In this document: positions 11,647 through 22,874 of the stretch, in pieces
Position numbering within the stretch: the stretch's first letter is position 1
Layout: each line of letters starts with the position of its first letter
From: Fremontodendron californicum
Lineage: Eukaryota; Streptophyta; Magnoliopsida; Malvales; Malvaceae
Length of the DNA stretch: 64,000 nt
Reading direction: 5' to 3'
Assembly: GCA_030761205.1 (NCBI GenBank)
Contig: JAULJL010000021.1
Location: 8,165,160-8,229,159, forward strand
The notes under the pieces: model-generated
The model's database searches: none
What the model was told of the DNA's origin: nothing
Seen by the model: the letters and a program-made list of their open reading frames with translations, nothing else
Position numbers and translations under genes: made by a program

Positions 11647-12180
11647 TGTTGAGTATATCGAGTCCAAGTTCCACGTCGAATAACTCGATTAAGCCAAGGG
11701 GAGTTCTCATCCCACATGGAGTAACTTGGTTAAGCAAAAGGGAGTACTCATCTCACATTAAGTAATTAGGATGAGCCAAGGAGAGTGCTCACCTATAAGT
11801 AGGAATCTTGACTTTTGGGGAAACACCACTACCACCCCTTGTGAGAGGGAGTCTATACACTTAAGTAGAAGTTTTATTGGGACTCTTTGAGTGGTGAGTC
11901 AAGTTTGTTTGTAGGATGACTTGTAACTTTATCCGTGCAAGTTACAATATTTATAGGAAGGTTTGTAGCTTTATCCGTGCAAAAGTTACAATATTTAGGA
12001 GGGTTTGTAGCTTTATCCGTGCAAAAGTTACAAGTTGAAATATTTCCTTAGTGGAGTATCTTATCCCTTTCAGGGATCAGTAGACGTAGGCCAAGAAAGG
12101 CTGAACCATGTTAAAAATATTGTGTTCTCTTTTTCTTTTTTCTCGAATGCTTATTGTGGGCTGCTCCGCTATTCCCAACA
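11647..12180 (+). repeat. TRIM 3' LTR
   Basis: Right LTR, matching 10869-11403 along its length with scattered substitutions and a few-base gap near 11940. It is followed immediately by the ATTTG duplication. Confidence 0.93.
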
Positions 12181-12185
12181 ATTTG

Positions 12186-12540
12186 GTTCTTATGCAAGGT
12201 GTATGTCTAAAGGTGGTCAAGACTTGAACCTTTAGATTGAATATGAGACACAAAAAATTATATTCATACCTTACATTGATTCGTGTGTTCCTCTAAGGGC
12301 AGCGCATTAATAGGCCTTCGCTTTATCTTGTGCTAGCAAATACTCTAGGATCAACCGAAAATCAATAAGAAGCGATCTCTCACTTCTCTACTTTCATAGG
12401 TAAACTTATCAAAAGTGTTTTACAATCTCCCTTTTTTTTTTGCTTTACACTCTACTCAAATAGCTATAAGTCTATAAGGACTTTATGTCTAACCTTCTTG
12501 TCATGGAAAAACAATGCATCTAGGTATATACGAGACTTTA
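12186..12540. other. No gene seen
   Basis: Noncoding DNA between the TRIM duplication and the copia fragment. Nothing recognisable on either strand. Confidence 0.4.
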
Positions 12541-13339
12541 TAAGGAACATTTATTTATGTCCAAGTATTCATCTGATTTACTTTCTAAAGCTAGCATTAC
12601 TGGCAGTAAAAATGTCTCTACTCCTTTGGAGCCTAATGTTAAAAATACTCCAATGGATGGTACCTTACTCACTAATTCTACATTATATAGTCAACTTGTT
12701 GGCAGTTTGGTCTATCTCACAGTGGCTCGATCTGATACTGCTTATATTATTCGTCTTGTTAGCCAATTTATGGTTGCTCCTCGATCAACTCATTTTTTAG
12801 TTGTTCTTCGGATTCTTCGATATATCAAAGCACACTATTTCATGGACTTCATTTCTGTGCTCATACGTTTTTGGTACTATCTGAATATTTTGATGTTGAT
12901 TGGGCTGGAGACCTAATAGATTATCATTCTACCACTGGTTACTGTTTTTTTTTAAGAGATTCTCCTATTTCTTGGTAAAGCAAAAAAACAAACTGTAATT
13001 GTTCGATCCAACACTGAATCTGATTATCTCACTTCAAAGTTTCTTTGGCTTTGCTGATACTAATAGATATAGGCATTGTATTGTCTTCTGGCACCAGACT
13101 TCATTGAGATAATCGTAGTGCCATTCAAATTGCTTATAACGATGTATTTCATGACATCACCAAGCCAATTTTGATTGATTTTCATTTTGTATTACACAAG
13201 GAACTGTTCATCTGACTTATGTGTCTTCTTCAGATCAACCAACTGATAGCTTCACAAAGACACATTTTCCTAGTCATTTTCAAGATTTGGTTTCCAAACT
13301 TAAGTTGATATCTACAATACCAACTTCAGTTTGAGGGGG
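12541..13339 (+). pseudogene. Ty1/copia RT-RNase H fragment
   Basis: The translated pieces match the C-terminal part of copia polymerase: KYSSDLLSKA, then LYSQLVGSLVYLTVARSD and VSQFMVAPRSTHF with a following RILRYIK. Downstream, degenerate RNase H motifs appear in other frames. A purine tract TTGAGGGGG leads into an LTR at 13340. It is truncated on the 5' side and broken by many stops and frameshifts. The fragment at 31000-32053 is a better preserved relative, and the two also share LTR sequence. Confidence 0.85.
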
Positions 13340-13533
13340 TGTTAATGTAATAAATCTATAGTCAACTATAAAGAATAATCAATTCTTATTATAGTAATAT
13401 TATGGATTACGATATGATTCAGATTATGGTTCTGATATTATATTGTAATTATTATGGTGATTCTTTCCTTAATTGGTGAGAATTCTCATAAATATAGGAC
13501 ATTTCTATATAGACTTTTATACAATTGAGAATG
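13340..13533 (+). repeat. Copia LTR, left part (continues at 26439-26467)
   Basis: The LTR begins TGTTAATG after the purine tract and aligns with the LTR at 32054-32288. It stops at 13533, where the gypsy element starts, and the matching tail with TTGTAACA resumes at 26439-26467. The copia LTR was therefore cut in two by the nested gypsy insertion, with GAATG duplicated at 13529-13533 and 26439-26443. Confidence 0.8.
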
Positions 13534-14507
13534 TGATGTGAACCCTTAGGATTGAAACCCTTTGAACCCACTAAAAATATGAAATACCCTAACCCAAGAA
13601 AGCTAAGATTTAGGCAATGAAAACTTAAACCCTATTAAATCCTATTTCAAAGAACCTAGATAAGCTAAGCTAGCTAGACCCCAAGAATGCTTGTTTCAAG
13701 AACCTAAGTTTGATAGTGCTTGAACGCCACAAAGAAGAATTCTTTGATAAGTTCCTAAGTTCTTTCAAGAACTCAAAGAGTAAATACTCACTTGAATAAA
13801 ATTCAATTTACTAGATTCATAGATTAATGGTTGTTGAAGTAGGCGACTAAACAAGGGTATTTATAGCCTCCTTACTAACCATAATTCAATTAGCCTAAGA
13901 ACTCCTAGTACAAGTGAAACACCTTGGCAGCCAAGGCCTACTAACCTAAGAACATGAAACTCCTAAATTCGGCTAGACCTCCTAACATTAAGGAAGAATT
14001 CGGCCAACCCTAATTTGCAAGATAAATAAAAGCTTAACTATGGGCTGCACATGTTCAAGCCCAATCCTAAGTAATTAAAAGATGTCCAATAAGTTTAATG
14101 AAGGTAGACCCCACTTAGTCTAATGGACATATTACATAAGCTACATAAGTTAGGCCCAAATGCCTAAGTAATTACAAGACCCAATAACCCATCTAATTAG
14201 GCGCCACCTCATTAATGAATTGATCCCCACTCTCCCAAGTCAATTAATGAATTAAAAGATAAGCCCTCTTCAATAAACAAGATGCCGCCACCTTGCCTTC
14301 TAATTAGGCCTAACATGTGAAGTTTGGATCACATGGACCAAGTCTTGATCTTCCTCATTCAAGCAGCCCAACTTGAATGGCTTGACATTGCTTAAAAGAC
14401 TTGTAGAATCTGCCGAAGTCCTTTGCACCAATCCTTGAACTTCCTTGAGCTTCTTGGATCTTGACCTTAATGGATCTTGAAGTCCAAGTCCACCTTGGTG
14501 CTCATCA
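13534..14507 (-). repeat. 3' LTR of the outer gypsy element
   Basis: A 974-bp LTR with TG...CA ends (TGATGAGC / CACATCA on the minus strand). A TATA-like TATAAATA is read on the minus strand near 13857. It is about the same family as the LTRs at 21136-22037 and 25463-26346, in the opposite orientation. Confidence 0.9.
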
Positions 14508-15024
14508 TTACTCATTTCCTCAAAAGGATTCAACCTCGAATCATCACCTACATCAAAATGGGAAAGATCAGAAACGTTAAAAGAAGCTGAAACGTTATAC
14601 TCACCTGGAAGGTCCACTTTGTAAGCATTGTCATTAATTTTCTCAAGGATTTGGAAAGGCCCATCTCCTTGAGGATGCAACTTGGTTCTCTTATGGGCTC
14701 GAAATCTCTCCTTACGCATATGAACCCAAACCCAATCACATAGTTCGAAAGTAACTCGGCTTTCTTACTTCCATTTAAACTACTCCTTTCATTAGTAGGT
14801 AAAGGCATTAAATCTAAAGGAGTTAGTGGATTAAAACCATAAACAATCTCAAATAGAGAATAAGAAATAGGAGAATGCACAGTCTTATTATATGCAAACT
14901 CTATGAATGGCAAACAATCCTCCCAAGTTTTCAAGTTCTTTTGTATAATAGTGCGTAAGAGTTGAGTTAAAGTTCTATTAACTACTTCAGTTTGCCCATC
15001 AGTTTGTGGATGACAAGTAGTAGA
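14300..15024 (-). pseudogene. Gypsy integrase C-terminal part running into the LTR
   Basis: Minus strand: the fragment opens with CHPQTDGQTEVVNRTL, continues through KTWEDCLPFIEFAYNK (integrase core), shifts frame near 14720, then reads GPFQILEKINDNAYKVDLPG and FNVSDLSHFDVGDDSRLNPF (integrase C-terminal domain). The frame stays open about 69 codons into the 3' LTR (14507 to 14300), giving RSRSKKLKEVQGLVQ and a cysteine-containing tail before its stop. Polymerase upstream of about 15024 is lost, replaced by Athila LTR sequence. Overlap of pol with the 3' LTR is described for CRM-type chromoviruses. Confidence 0.85.
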
Positions 15025-15201
15025 AAAAAAAGTTTAGTACTTAATTTTCCCCACAAAACCTTCCAAAAGTAACTAAGGAACTTAACATCTCTATCTACCT
15101 ATAATTCACAAAACCATAGTAAAGTGTTAAGGAACTTAAGAATTAAAGCACAAAGTATAAGGAAATAATATATGAAAATGTATGAAATTAAGCACTTATC
15201 A
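15025..15201 (-). repeat. Athila-like 3' LTR, first part only
   Basis: Minus strand begins TGATAAGTGCTTAATTTCA right after the purine tract at 15202-15214 and breaks off at about 15025, where integrase of the outer element begins. Confidence 0.65.
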
Positions 15202-15214
15202 AATTCCCCCACAC

Positions 15215-16740
15215 TAGTCTTTTGCTAGTCCTCGAGCAAAATCAAATATAAACAAAATAAGAAATCCTAATCTAGTCCACTTTCAATAAAAACGAGAGAC
15301 AATCATTGAAAAAGTATTATAACTAATCAATAGCTTAAAAAAGTTAACAAAGAATCATGCTTGAGGGTTTGAGTTAAGATAACATTAACATAACATATCT
15401 CAATCAAAATAGTGCATCTTCAAACTTAATCTCAACTTCTCACATGGAATAATCTCATGATTTTCACTCTTTAAAGTAGTGGTAAAGTGTTTACACTCAA
15501 TCAATCTCATGAAAACAGTTTTATCAGATGCTTGCTTGTCCACCTATTCTCCACTACTTAGATCATGCAACTTCATGAATCAAAAGATCTTTATTCAAGG
15601 TTGTAATGGGGTCAAAGGGTTGTAATGTGATTAAAAAATAAAAGGAAAAGGATATTACCAAGCTTCCAAAGATTTCATAGAGTTTAGAGACATAATAAGA
15701 TTCATACAAAGAAAACTTCTCAAAACTCTTTACAAAGCATATAATACATAGGTCGAATATTCATGTTGGGCCTTTCTTCATTCTAAACAACTTTGTAACA
15801 TCTTTTTCTTTTTCCACAAGTTCAAGATAAAATTTATCTATATATATGGGAATGTATTTGGCAATATTCCCTTTCTTATTCTTTTTCTCTTGACTTTTCT
15901 TTTCTTTCCATCCACACTTATTTCTTGTTTCTAACCCAAATTATCAATTGATCTTCCTTGCTTATGCAATATGTCTCAAAACATGTAATCCATCTTTAGA
16001 ACAAGGGTAAGGATATAAGTACATTTAGGTTAGGTATAAGATGTGGTTATCAATAAAATAGCTTAATCAATATATGCTCAAATTGGCTTACTAGGGGGAT
16101 GTTTTCTTGGAACGTCAATAATGGATGGCTGTTTGGCTCTGGTTATAATCTTAATGCCTCTATCATATTCATGTTATCACATACATCAATATAGTCTAAA
16201 AAAGGTTTAAAGCAAGTTCTAGAGAATCATGTAATCATAAGAGCACTCAAGAAGGAAATTAGATTGATATGTATAATGCATCAATCATACAGACTCAAAA
16301 CTCACAAAGATGATTATACAAGTCAATATTAAGTTTAAACATGCTTCTTTCTCAATCAACATATCATATTAACAATAGCTCATGAAAAATAGTGATATCA
16401 AGCTTAATTCTCATGAACATTTTATCACTAATGATCAGTTTTAGACCCAATGCAATTCATATCTCATCATTGTATTGAAAATAACTAAAATACACTAAAA
16501 AAAACTAAACTAAAGGAAATCCTAAATTCTTCCCCACGTTTAATTCTTACATTGTCCTTAATGTAATTCTATTATCCCCAAGTATAAGAATCAAGTGTAA
16601 AAGAAAAAAATTACTAATCAAAACAAACTGAAAAAAAACAATAAAAGATAGAATGATGGAGAGTAAGGAATAGAAAATTTGATTATAATATGTGATCTCC
16701 ATCCTTTTGGGTTGCCTCCTAAGAAGCGCTTGGTTTATTA
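15215..16740 (-). other. Athila-like untranslated region
   Basis: There are no long frames. The minus strand has the phrase GAGGACTAGCAAAAGACTAG before the purine tract, and AAGCGCTTCTTAGGAGGCAA at about 16715-16735. Both are familiar from Athila-group elements between the coding region and the 3' LTR. Confidence 0.55.
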
Positions 16741-17480
16741 TCCTCAGCCCGACTTAGACCCATGCCATCATCCACACCGTATTCTTGAATACTTCAAATG
16801 ATTCGATGGTGGTTCAAAATCCAATGTTAGTTCTTGCAAAAGAAAAGGTAAACGTTTCTCATCATATAAAGGAAGATTAATAGCTGAAACATCAAACTTT
16901 TTATTACAAGGTGGCAAAACTTGCAAAGTTGCCAATGCTTCCTCCACATGTTCACTTAAAATGAGTTGATCTTTAGAGATCTCCATGCCAAGGTGTTTGT
17001 TAATGTCTATGTCTTTGCTACTTAACTCAAAAGGTGGCTGCACTAAAGAGTCAAATGTATCAATTGCATAAACAGAATGTACATCACTAGGGTATCTCAT
17101 GGCTTCAAAGATATTAAAACGGATTAAATCACCATCAAATTCCATAGTGAGTGTGCCATCATTAACATTAATTATTGTCTTGGCTGTTTTAAGAATGGTC
17201 TTCCTAATAAAATAGGTGTTGGGTTAGAAGACATTTCATCTTCCATGTCAAGCACATAAAAGTCAGCTGGAAAGACCAATTCATTAACTTGCAAGAGAAC
17301 ATTTTCTACAACTCCTGTTGGATAAGTAATAGAACGGTCAGCAAGTTATAAAATAACATCGATTTCTTTTAATGGTCCTAGTTTCAAAGAAGCATAAATT
17401 GAGTATGGCATAACATTGATAGATGCTCCTAAGTCTAACATAGAATGTGCAAACCTGGTGTTGCCTATTTTTAAGGAATA
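16741..17480 (-). pseudogene. Athila-like aspartic protease region
   Basis: Minus strand: TRFAHSMLDLGASINVMPYS (17459-17401) has the DLGAS active-site motif of Athila-type proteases. The frame continues to FPADFYVLDMEDEM and an LLGRPF-like motif altered by a small gap near 17215, then MEFDGDLIRFNIFEAMRYPS (17145 downward). The reading frame is offset from gag by a shift near 17480. No reverse transcriptase follows. Confidence 0.8.
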
Positions 17481-19287
17481 GTGAACATACCTGGATCCTT
17501 GCATTTAGGTGGGAGTTTCTTTTGAAGAACAGCTGACACATTCTCTCCCATACTTACCTTTTCATTCCCTTTGAGCTTACTCTTAGAAGTGCACAATTCT
17601 TTCAAAAACTTTGCATATCGTGGCACTTGCTTTATGGCATCTAGTAGAGGAATGTTTACCTTCACTTTTCGGAAGGTTTCCAAAATTTCCTTATCTTGTT
17701 CCTCTTTTTTGGACTTTGCTAACCTGCTTGGAAAAGGTGGAGGAGTTATATAAGAAGGAAAAGATGGTTTAGAAGTTACCTTACTCATTAGGTTGTGAAG
17801 ATAATGCATTGGTGTTGTCCTCCCTTTGAGGACTATCCTTTTGTGGTGTCTCAAGCTGTTTCCCACTTCTTAGAGTTATGGCATTCACATGTTCTCTAGG
17901 ATTCACTATGGTTTGGGAAGATAATTTTCCGGAATCCCTTGCTTGTATTTGACTTATTGTTGTTGCCATTTTCCCTATTTGAATCTCCAATTGACTCATC
18001 CTTGTTGCCATTTGTTTGTTTGTTTCCCTTGTTTCCTGTTGCAATGCCTTTGTTTCCTGTTGAAGTTGAATTGTATTAGTAGAAAGGTCTTTAACAAGAT
18101 CTTCAAGAGAAGTACCTAAATTTTGAGTGGGTGAAACTTGTTGTCTTGTTTGATATGGTTGTTGAACCCTTTGTTGATAACCCGATGGTCTATTGTCAAA
18201 TAGTGGAGGAGCAGCTAGTATTGGTTTCCTCCATAATTGAAGTTTGGGTGATCCCTTCATCCTGGATTGTAAGTGTTAGAGTAGGGATCATACTTCCTTG
18301 GTTGGTTCTAAAATCCACCCATGGCATTCACATGTTCATTGGTATCCTCTTGTAGTGTTGGGCACATATCAATTTGATGCCCCATGGTAAAACATATGCC
18401 ACAAGCCTTAATTTGCTGTATATTACCTATAGGCAATTGTTGTACAAGAGAAGTTAGTTGAGAAATTGTTTGTTCAAGGCATGATGTACTTACCTCATTG
18501 GATTTCTTGGGTTGTGGTGATGGATCTTGTCTCATTGAGAATTGATGGGAGTTGGCTGCCATGTTGGAGATGAGAGATCTAGCAGCTCCAGGAGTTTTAT
18601 CAACTAGAGCTTCCCCACTTGCTGCATCTATCATACTTCTCTCCATGGGCATGAGTCCTTCAAAAAAATATTGGATGAGAAGTTGTTCACTTATCTGATG
18701 GTGTGGACATGATGCACAAAGTTTCTTGAACCTCTCCCAATATTCATATAAGGACTCTCCATTGTATTGCCGAATCCCACATATCTCTTTTCTGATGTTG
18801 GCAGCCTTAGATGCTGGGAAATACCTTTCCAAGAATGCTTTCTCCATATCATTCCATGTAGTTATGGTCCTGGATGGTAGATAGTAGAGTCATTCCTTTG
18901 CCGAGTCAATTAGAGAGAATGGGAAGGCTCTCAACTTAATTTACTCTTCTGTGACCCCGGTTGGCCTCATGCTTGAGCAAACTACATGGAATTCCTTGAG
19001 ATGCTTATTTGGATCCTCTCCTGCAAAACCATGAAAAGTTGGGAGAAGATGAATCAAACCAGACTTTAATTAAAAGCTACCTCAAGATTAGCATATTAAA
19101 TGCATAATGGTTGTTGACCCAAGTCCGAAGCGGCTAGCTCTTTGAGAGTTCGGTTGTCAGCAACCATCTCTCTTTGTTCCTCTTGGATGGTTTGGATTAA
19201 CTCTTTTTGTTCTATGGTGAAAGCTATGAATTCCAAAATTCTCCTAAGTCCTAAGTGAGGTTCTTCTTCATTGGGAGATTGGTACAT
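17471..19287 (-). pseudogene. Athila-like gag
   Basis: Minus strand, start near 19287 (MYQSPNEEEPHLGLRRI). The conserved gag core AFLERYFPASKAANIRKEIC (about 18840) is followed by GESLYEYWERFKKLCASCPH and a zinc-knuckle CGICFTMGHQIDMCP (about 18400). A glutamine-rich coiled region and the phrase NAITLRSGKQLETP (about 17880) come after. Stops and frameshifts fall near 19085, 18940, 18305, 18262 and 17800. It is the packaging protein of a non-autonomous Athila relative and is no longer functional. Confidence 0.85.
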
Positions 19288-19370
19288 TCACTGAAAAAAA
19301 AAACAAGAAAATAAACTAATTAAAACAGAAAAAATAATAAACCAAATAACTAATAAACTAAATAAAGCAA

Positions 19371-19388
19371 TCCACGGCAAAGGTGCCA
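19371..19388 (-). other. Primer-binding site, tRNA-Asp type
   Basis: Minus strand TGGCACCTTTGCCGTGGA resembles the Athila-group primer-binding site. It lies 6 bp beyond the CA end of the LTR fragment at 19395. Confidence 0.75.
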
Positions 19389-19394
19389 AAATTT

Positions 19395-20459
19395 TGATGC
19401 ACCCAAAATAGTATATCTTTATTAAATCTTGCACTTAATATGATCAATTATAGTAAAGTAGCATGCAAGGGTCGAATCCAAGAGATTGGTTTTTAGTTTA
19501 TAAATCACTAGTTTAAAACTTAAATTCAAAGAAAACAAAAGTTAAAGGGGTTTTGAAATCAATTTAAACTTAAGCAAACAATAAAAATAAGAAAGCAAGT
19601 AAACAAGAAGTAATCAGATATGAGAAATATGGCTAAATGTTCATTCTCCACCACTAGACATCATTAAGAATCAATAATCAGATCTATTAACATCAATTAA
19701 CTATCAAAATTATCAACCGTAGATAACAACAAGCTCTGTTACTCAATCTTTCCTTAGTTCGTCGTTAAATAGAACAAGCTCTCTATTTAATCTCTAACCA
19801 CTAGACAACCTAGAATAAGCTTTCTAAATTTAATGTAATGGTAGCTTTATGATGAGAAAGATAAGTTGATCTAGGCAACAAACACAGAAGCTCGGATTGT
19901 TTAACCTATGTTATGTTCCACTTTGCAATTAGTTTATGAAAAGAAAATAAGCCAAATTACACGGATCAAGACTCCTAAACTAGCAATAGATAATTATTAA
20001 TATCTATTTAGTTGTACACCTAAACAAATCAAGACAAATATCATAAACAATTCTTATAGAAGAACATAATCAGCTTTGATAGAAAATTAATGATAGATAA
20101 AATCTAAAAATCAATTACACAACATGTCTAGGGCTTTGAAATCACCCTTAACCAAAGATAAGTTTAGCCTTGCATAGGCATAGTTAACATAAACATGAAT
20201 GTTCAAAAGAAAATAAGAAGAAAACTAAAATAAAACTAAAATAAAACTAAGAGAAAAGCGAAAAAGAAGAAGAATATTGATAATTAATCAAAAGCATGCC
20301 CTAGTTAGTGGCTCAAAAGATGGTATTTATAGAGCTTTAAGACCTTAGAAACCCTTTCTTGCTGATCAAGGAATCTAGGAGGCAAAAACTTGCAAATTTG
20401 GTAATTTTTCGTATTTTTGCAATTTTTTTTTTGGGCAACCCGGCCAGTGCTGCAGCGCT
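19395..20459 (-). repeat. Athila-like 5' LTR, last ~1065 bp
   Basis: Minus strand: TATAAATA at 20332-20325 marks a likely promoter. The segment ends GGGTGCATCA at 19395. Its expected TG start is missing: at 20459 it abuts the truncated LTR of the outer gypsy element. Confidence 0.7.
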
Positions 20460-21135
20460 GGAAGAGTAAATACTCACTTGAATAAAATTCAATTCACTAG
20501 ATTCATAGATTAATTGTTGTTGAAGTAGGCGGCTAAACAAGGGTATTTATAGTCTCCCTACTAACCCTAATTCAACTAGTCTAAGAACTCTTAGTATAAG
20601 TGAAACACCTTGGCAGCCAAGGCTTACTAACCTAAGTAACATGAAACTCCTAAAGTCAGCTAGACCTCCTAACATTAAGGAAGAATTAGGCCAGCCCTAA
20701 TTTGCAAGATAAAATAAAACCTTAACTATGGCTGAACATGCTCAAGCACAATCCTAAATAATTAAAAGATGTCTAATAAGTTTAATGAAGGTAGACCCCA
20801 TTTAGCCTAATGGACATATTACATAAGCTACATAAGTTAGGTCCAAATGCCTACGTAATTACAAGACCCAATAACCCATCTAATTAGGAGCCACCTCATT
20901 AATGAATTGGTCCCCACTCTTGCCAAGTCAATTAATGAATTAAAAGAATTGGCCCTCTTCAATAAACAAGATGCCGCCACCTTGCCTTCTAATTAGGCCC
21001 AACATGTGAAGCTTGGATCACATGGACCAAGTCTTGATCGTCCTCATTCAAGCAACCTAACTTGAATGGCTTAACATTGCTTAAAAGACTTGTAGAATCT
21101 ACCTAAGTCCTTTGCACCAATCCTTGCATAGCTTC
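20460..21135 (-). repeat. 5' LTR of the outer gypsy element, middle part
   Basis: Matches 13785-14425 of the 3' LTR in the same orientation. The last ~255 bp of the LTR are missing at the 20460 junction. The first ~87 bp lie at 26352-26438, beyond the nested element. A TATA-like TATAAATA (minus) is at 20544-20551. It ends with the duplicated GCTTC at 21131-21135. Confidence 0.88.
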
Positions 21136-22037
21136 TGATGAGATCCAAGATCCATCAAGATTTCAAGAGGCTAAGCAAGGAGTCTGCTTGGGCTGAACCA
21201 AGGAAGAAAGGCAAGGAGAGGACTACTTGGGCCGAATCCACGAAGAGAAGCAAGGAAAAGACTTGGGCAGATTCTACAAGTCCCTTAAGCAATCTTAAGA
21301 CATTCAAGTTGGGCTGCTTGAATAAGGAAGAACAAGACTTGGTCCATGTGATCCAAGTTTCACATGGGCTGCCTTAGAAGAATACAACTGGTGCCTATTT
21401 AACATGAAGCGGGGACCAATTCATTAATGAGGTGACGCATATTTAGATGGGTTATTTGGGTCTTGTAATTATTTGGGTCTTGTAATTACTTAGGCATTTG
21501 GGCCTAATTTATGTAACATGTCCAATAAGCTTATGGGGACGACCTTCATTAAAACTATTGGACATCTTTTAAATTTAATTAGGATTGAGCTTGAGCTTGT
21601 TCAGCCAATAGTTAAGCTTTCATTTAATTATGTAAGTAGTAAGCCTTGGCTGCCAAGGAGTTTTATTTGTACTATGAGTTCTTAGGCTAGTTGAATTAGG
21701 GTTAGTAGGGAGACTATAAATACCCTTGTTTAGCCATCTACTTCAGCAACCATTATTAATCTATTGAGTTGATTTTATTCAAGTGAGTGTTTCACTCTTT
21801 TTAGTTCTTGACAAAACTTAGGAACTTATCAAATAATTCTTTCTTTATGGCGTTCAACCTATCACACTTAGGTTCTTGACATAAGTATTCTTGGGTCTAG
21901 CTAGCTTAGCTTATCTAGGTTCTTTGAAATAGGATTTCATAGGGTTTAAGTTTTCATTGTTTGAATCTTGTTTTTTTTTGGTTACGTATCCTAATTTGTT
22001 AGTGGGTTCAAAAGGTTCAACCCAAGGATTCACATCA
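21136..22037 (+). repeat. 5' LTR of the nested gypsy element
   Basis: A 902-bp LTR, TGATGAGATC to CACATCA. TATAAATA lies at 21715-21722. Near its start it holds an open frame (21138-21377) that is the LTR-encoded tail of pol, with FKLGCLNKEEQDLVHVIQ. Confidence 0.92.
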
Positions 22038-22039
22038 TT

Positions 22040-22051
22040 TGGTATCAGAGC
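22040..22051 (+). other. Primer-binding site, tRNA-iMet type
   Basis: TGGTATCAGAGC, complementary to initiator tRNA-Met, 2 bp after the LTR end. It primes minus-strand synthesis in this type of element. Confidence 0.92.
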
Positions 22052-22874
22052 TTAGGGACCAATCAGGTCAAATATTTTTATCTTTTTTACCATAAGGTAT
22101 TGGAGTTTCTCTCAACTTTTTTGTTTTGGTGTTTCAAACTTACTTGTCATAGGGGTTATAGCTTTATGCATTATTTGTCTAATAATTATACTTTTTAGGG
22201 CAGTTTTCGCTAGGGGTTTCATTCTTGAAAGTTTGTTTAGATACTATCACAGCAAAATCAATAACATGATTTTGGGGTTTCAGACATTTTTGTCTTGGGG
22301 TTATAGCTTTAGACATTCTTGCCCTAGGGTTATAGTTTTTAGGCAGTCTAATTTTGGGGTTTCAATCTTGAAAAGTGGTTTAGATCAAGATTTTGTTTCT
22401 TGAATTCTTGATCTATTAAAATTTCTTCTTATTGATTCTTGATCCGAATCTTGAAAAAAAAAATTCATCATAGATTTCAAGAAAATCAAGAAGTCTCGTT
22501 CTTGAAAAAAGAAAGAAAATAAGAAAAGTGTTCGAATAACAAGAAAAAAAGTTCGAAAAAGATCAAGGGAAATAGGAAAGATTTGAATTCTTGGTAATCT
22601 TGTCTTGTTTTACTTGTTTTACCTTCTTACTAATTGGATTTCTTGTTTCTTGAGTCTTTTTGCTAGGTAGAATTAAGCAAGGGAGTTCTTGAAGAGTTCT
22701 TCTAGTTTCTAAAGAACCTTAAAGAGGAAATGGAGTGGTAAAAGGCAAGAGTGAGTAAGATTATTAAAGAAAAAGCCTAAAAGAGTGCAAACAAGAGTTG
22801 GAGTAATATCATACTTAGAGTGTAAACACTAAGGGAGTGTGTGAGCTTAATTTTACTATCACTGACATTCCGTT

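Larger units (their letters stand above)
10869..12180 (+). mobile_element. TRIM-type LTR retrotransposon (1.3 kb)
   Basis: Two near-identical LTRs of about 535 bp (10869-11403 and 11647-12180) begin TGGTGAG/TGTTGAG and end TTCCCAACA. They enclose only 243 bp. A tRNA-iMet-like primer-binding site, TGGTATCAAAGC, sits 2 bp after the left LTR (11406-11417), and a purine tract AAGGGAGGG precedes the right LTR. A perfect 5-bp duplication, ATTTG, flanks the element (10864-10868 and 12181-12185). It has no gag or pol, so it is non-autonomous. The interior is made of short repeats (separate entry). Confidence 0.93.
15025..20459 (-). mobile_element. Athila-like segment, permuted: partial LTRs at both ends
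   Basis: Minus-strand order: an LTR fragment lacking its start (20459-19395), a tRNA-Asp-type primer-binding site TGGCACCTTTGCCGTGGA (19388-19371), gag (19287-17781), protease (about 17480-16740), a long untranslated region, a purine tract GTGTGGGGGAATT, and the first ~175 bp of the 3' LTR starting TGATAAGTGC (15201). Reverse transcriptase, RNase H and integrase are absent, so it was non-autonomous. The two LTR pieces look complementary rather than duplicated, and no TSD is present at either junction. Confidence 0.75.

Noticed and set aside
11258..11737. Frames up to 120 codons across the TRIM
   Set aside because: They cross the LTR boundary and translate the ~45-bp interior repeats; both strands are open by chance.
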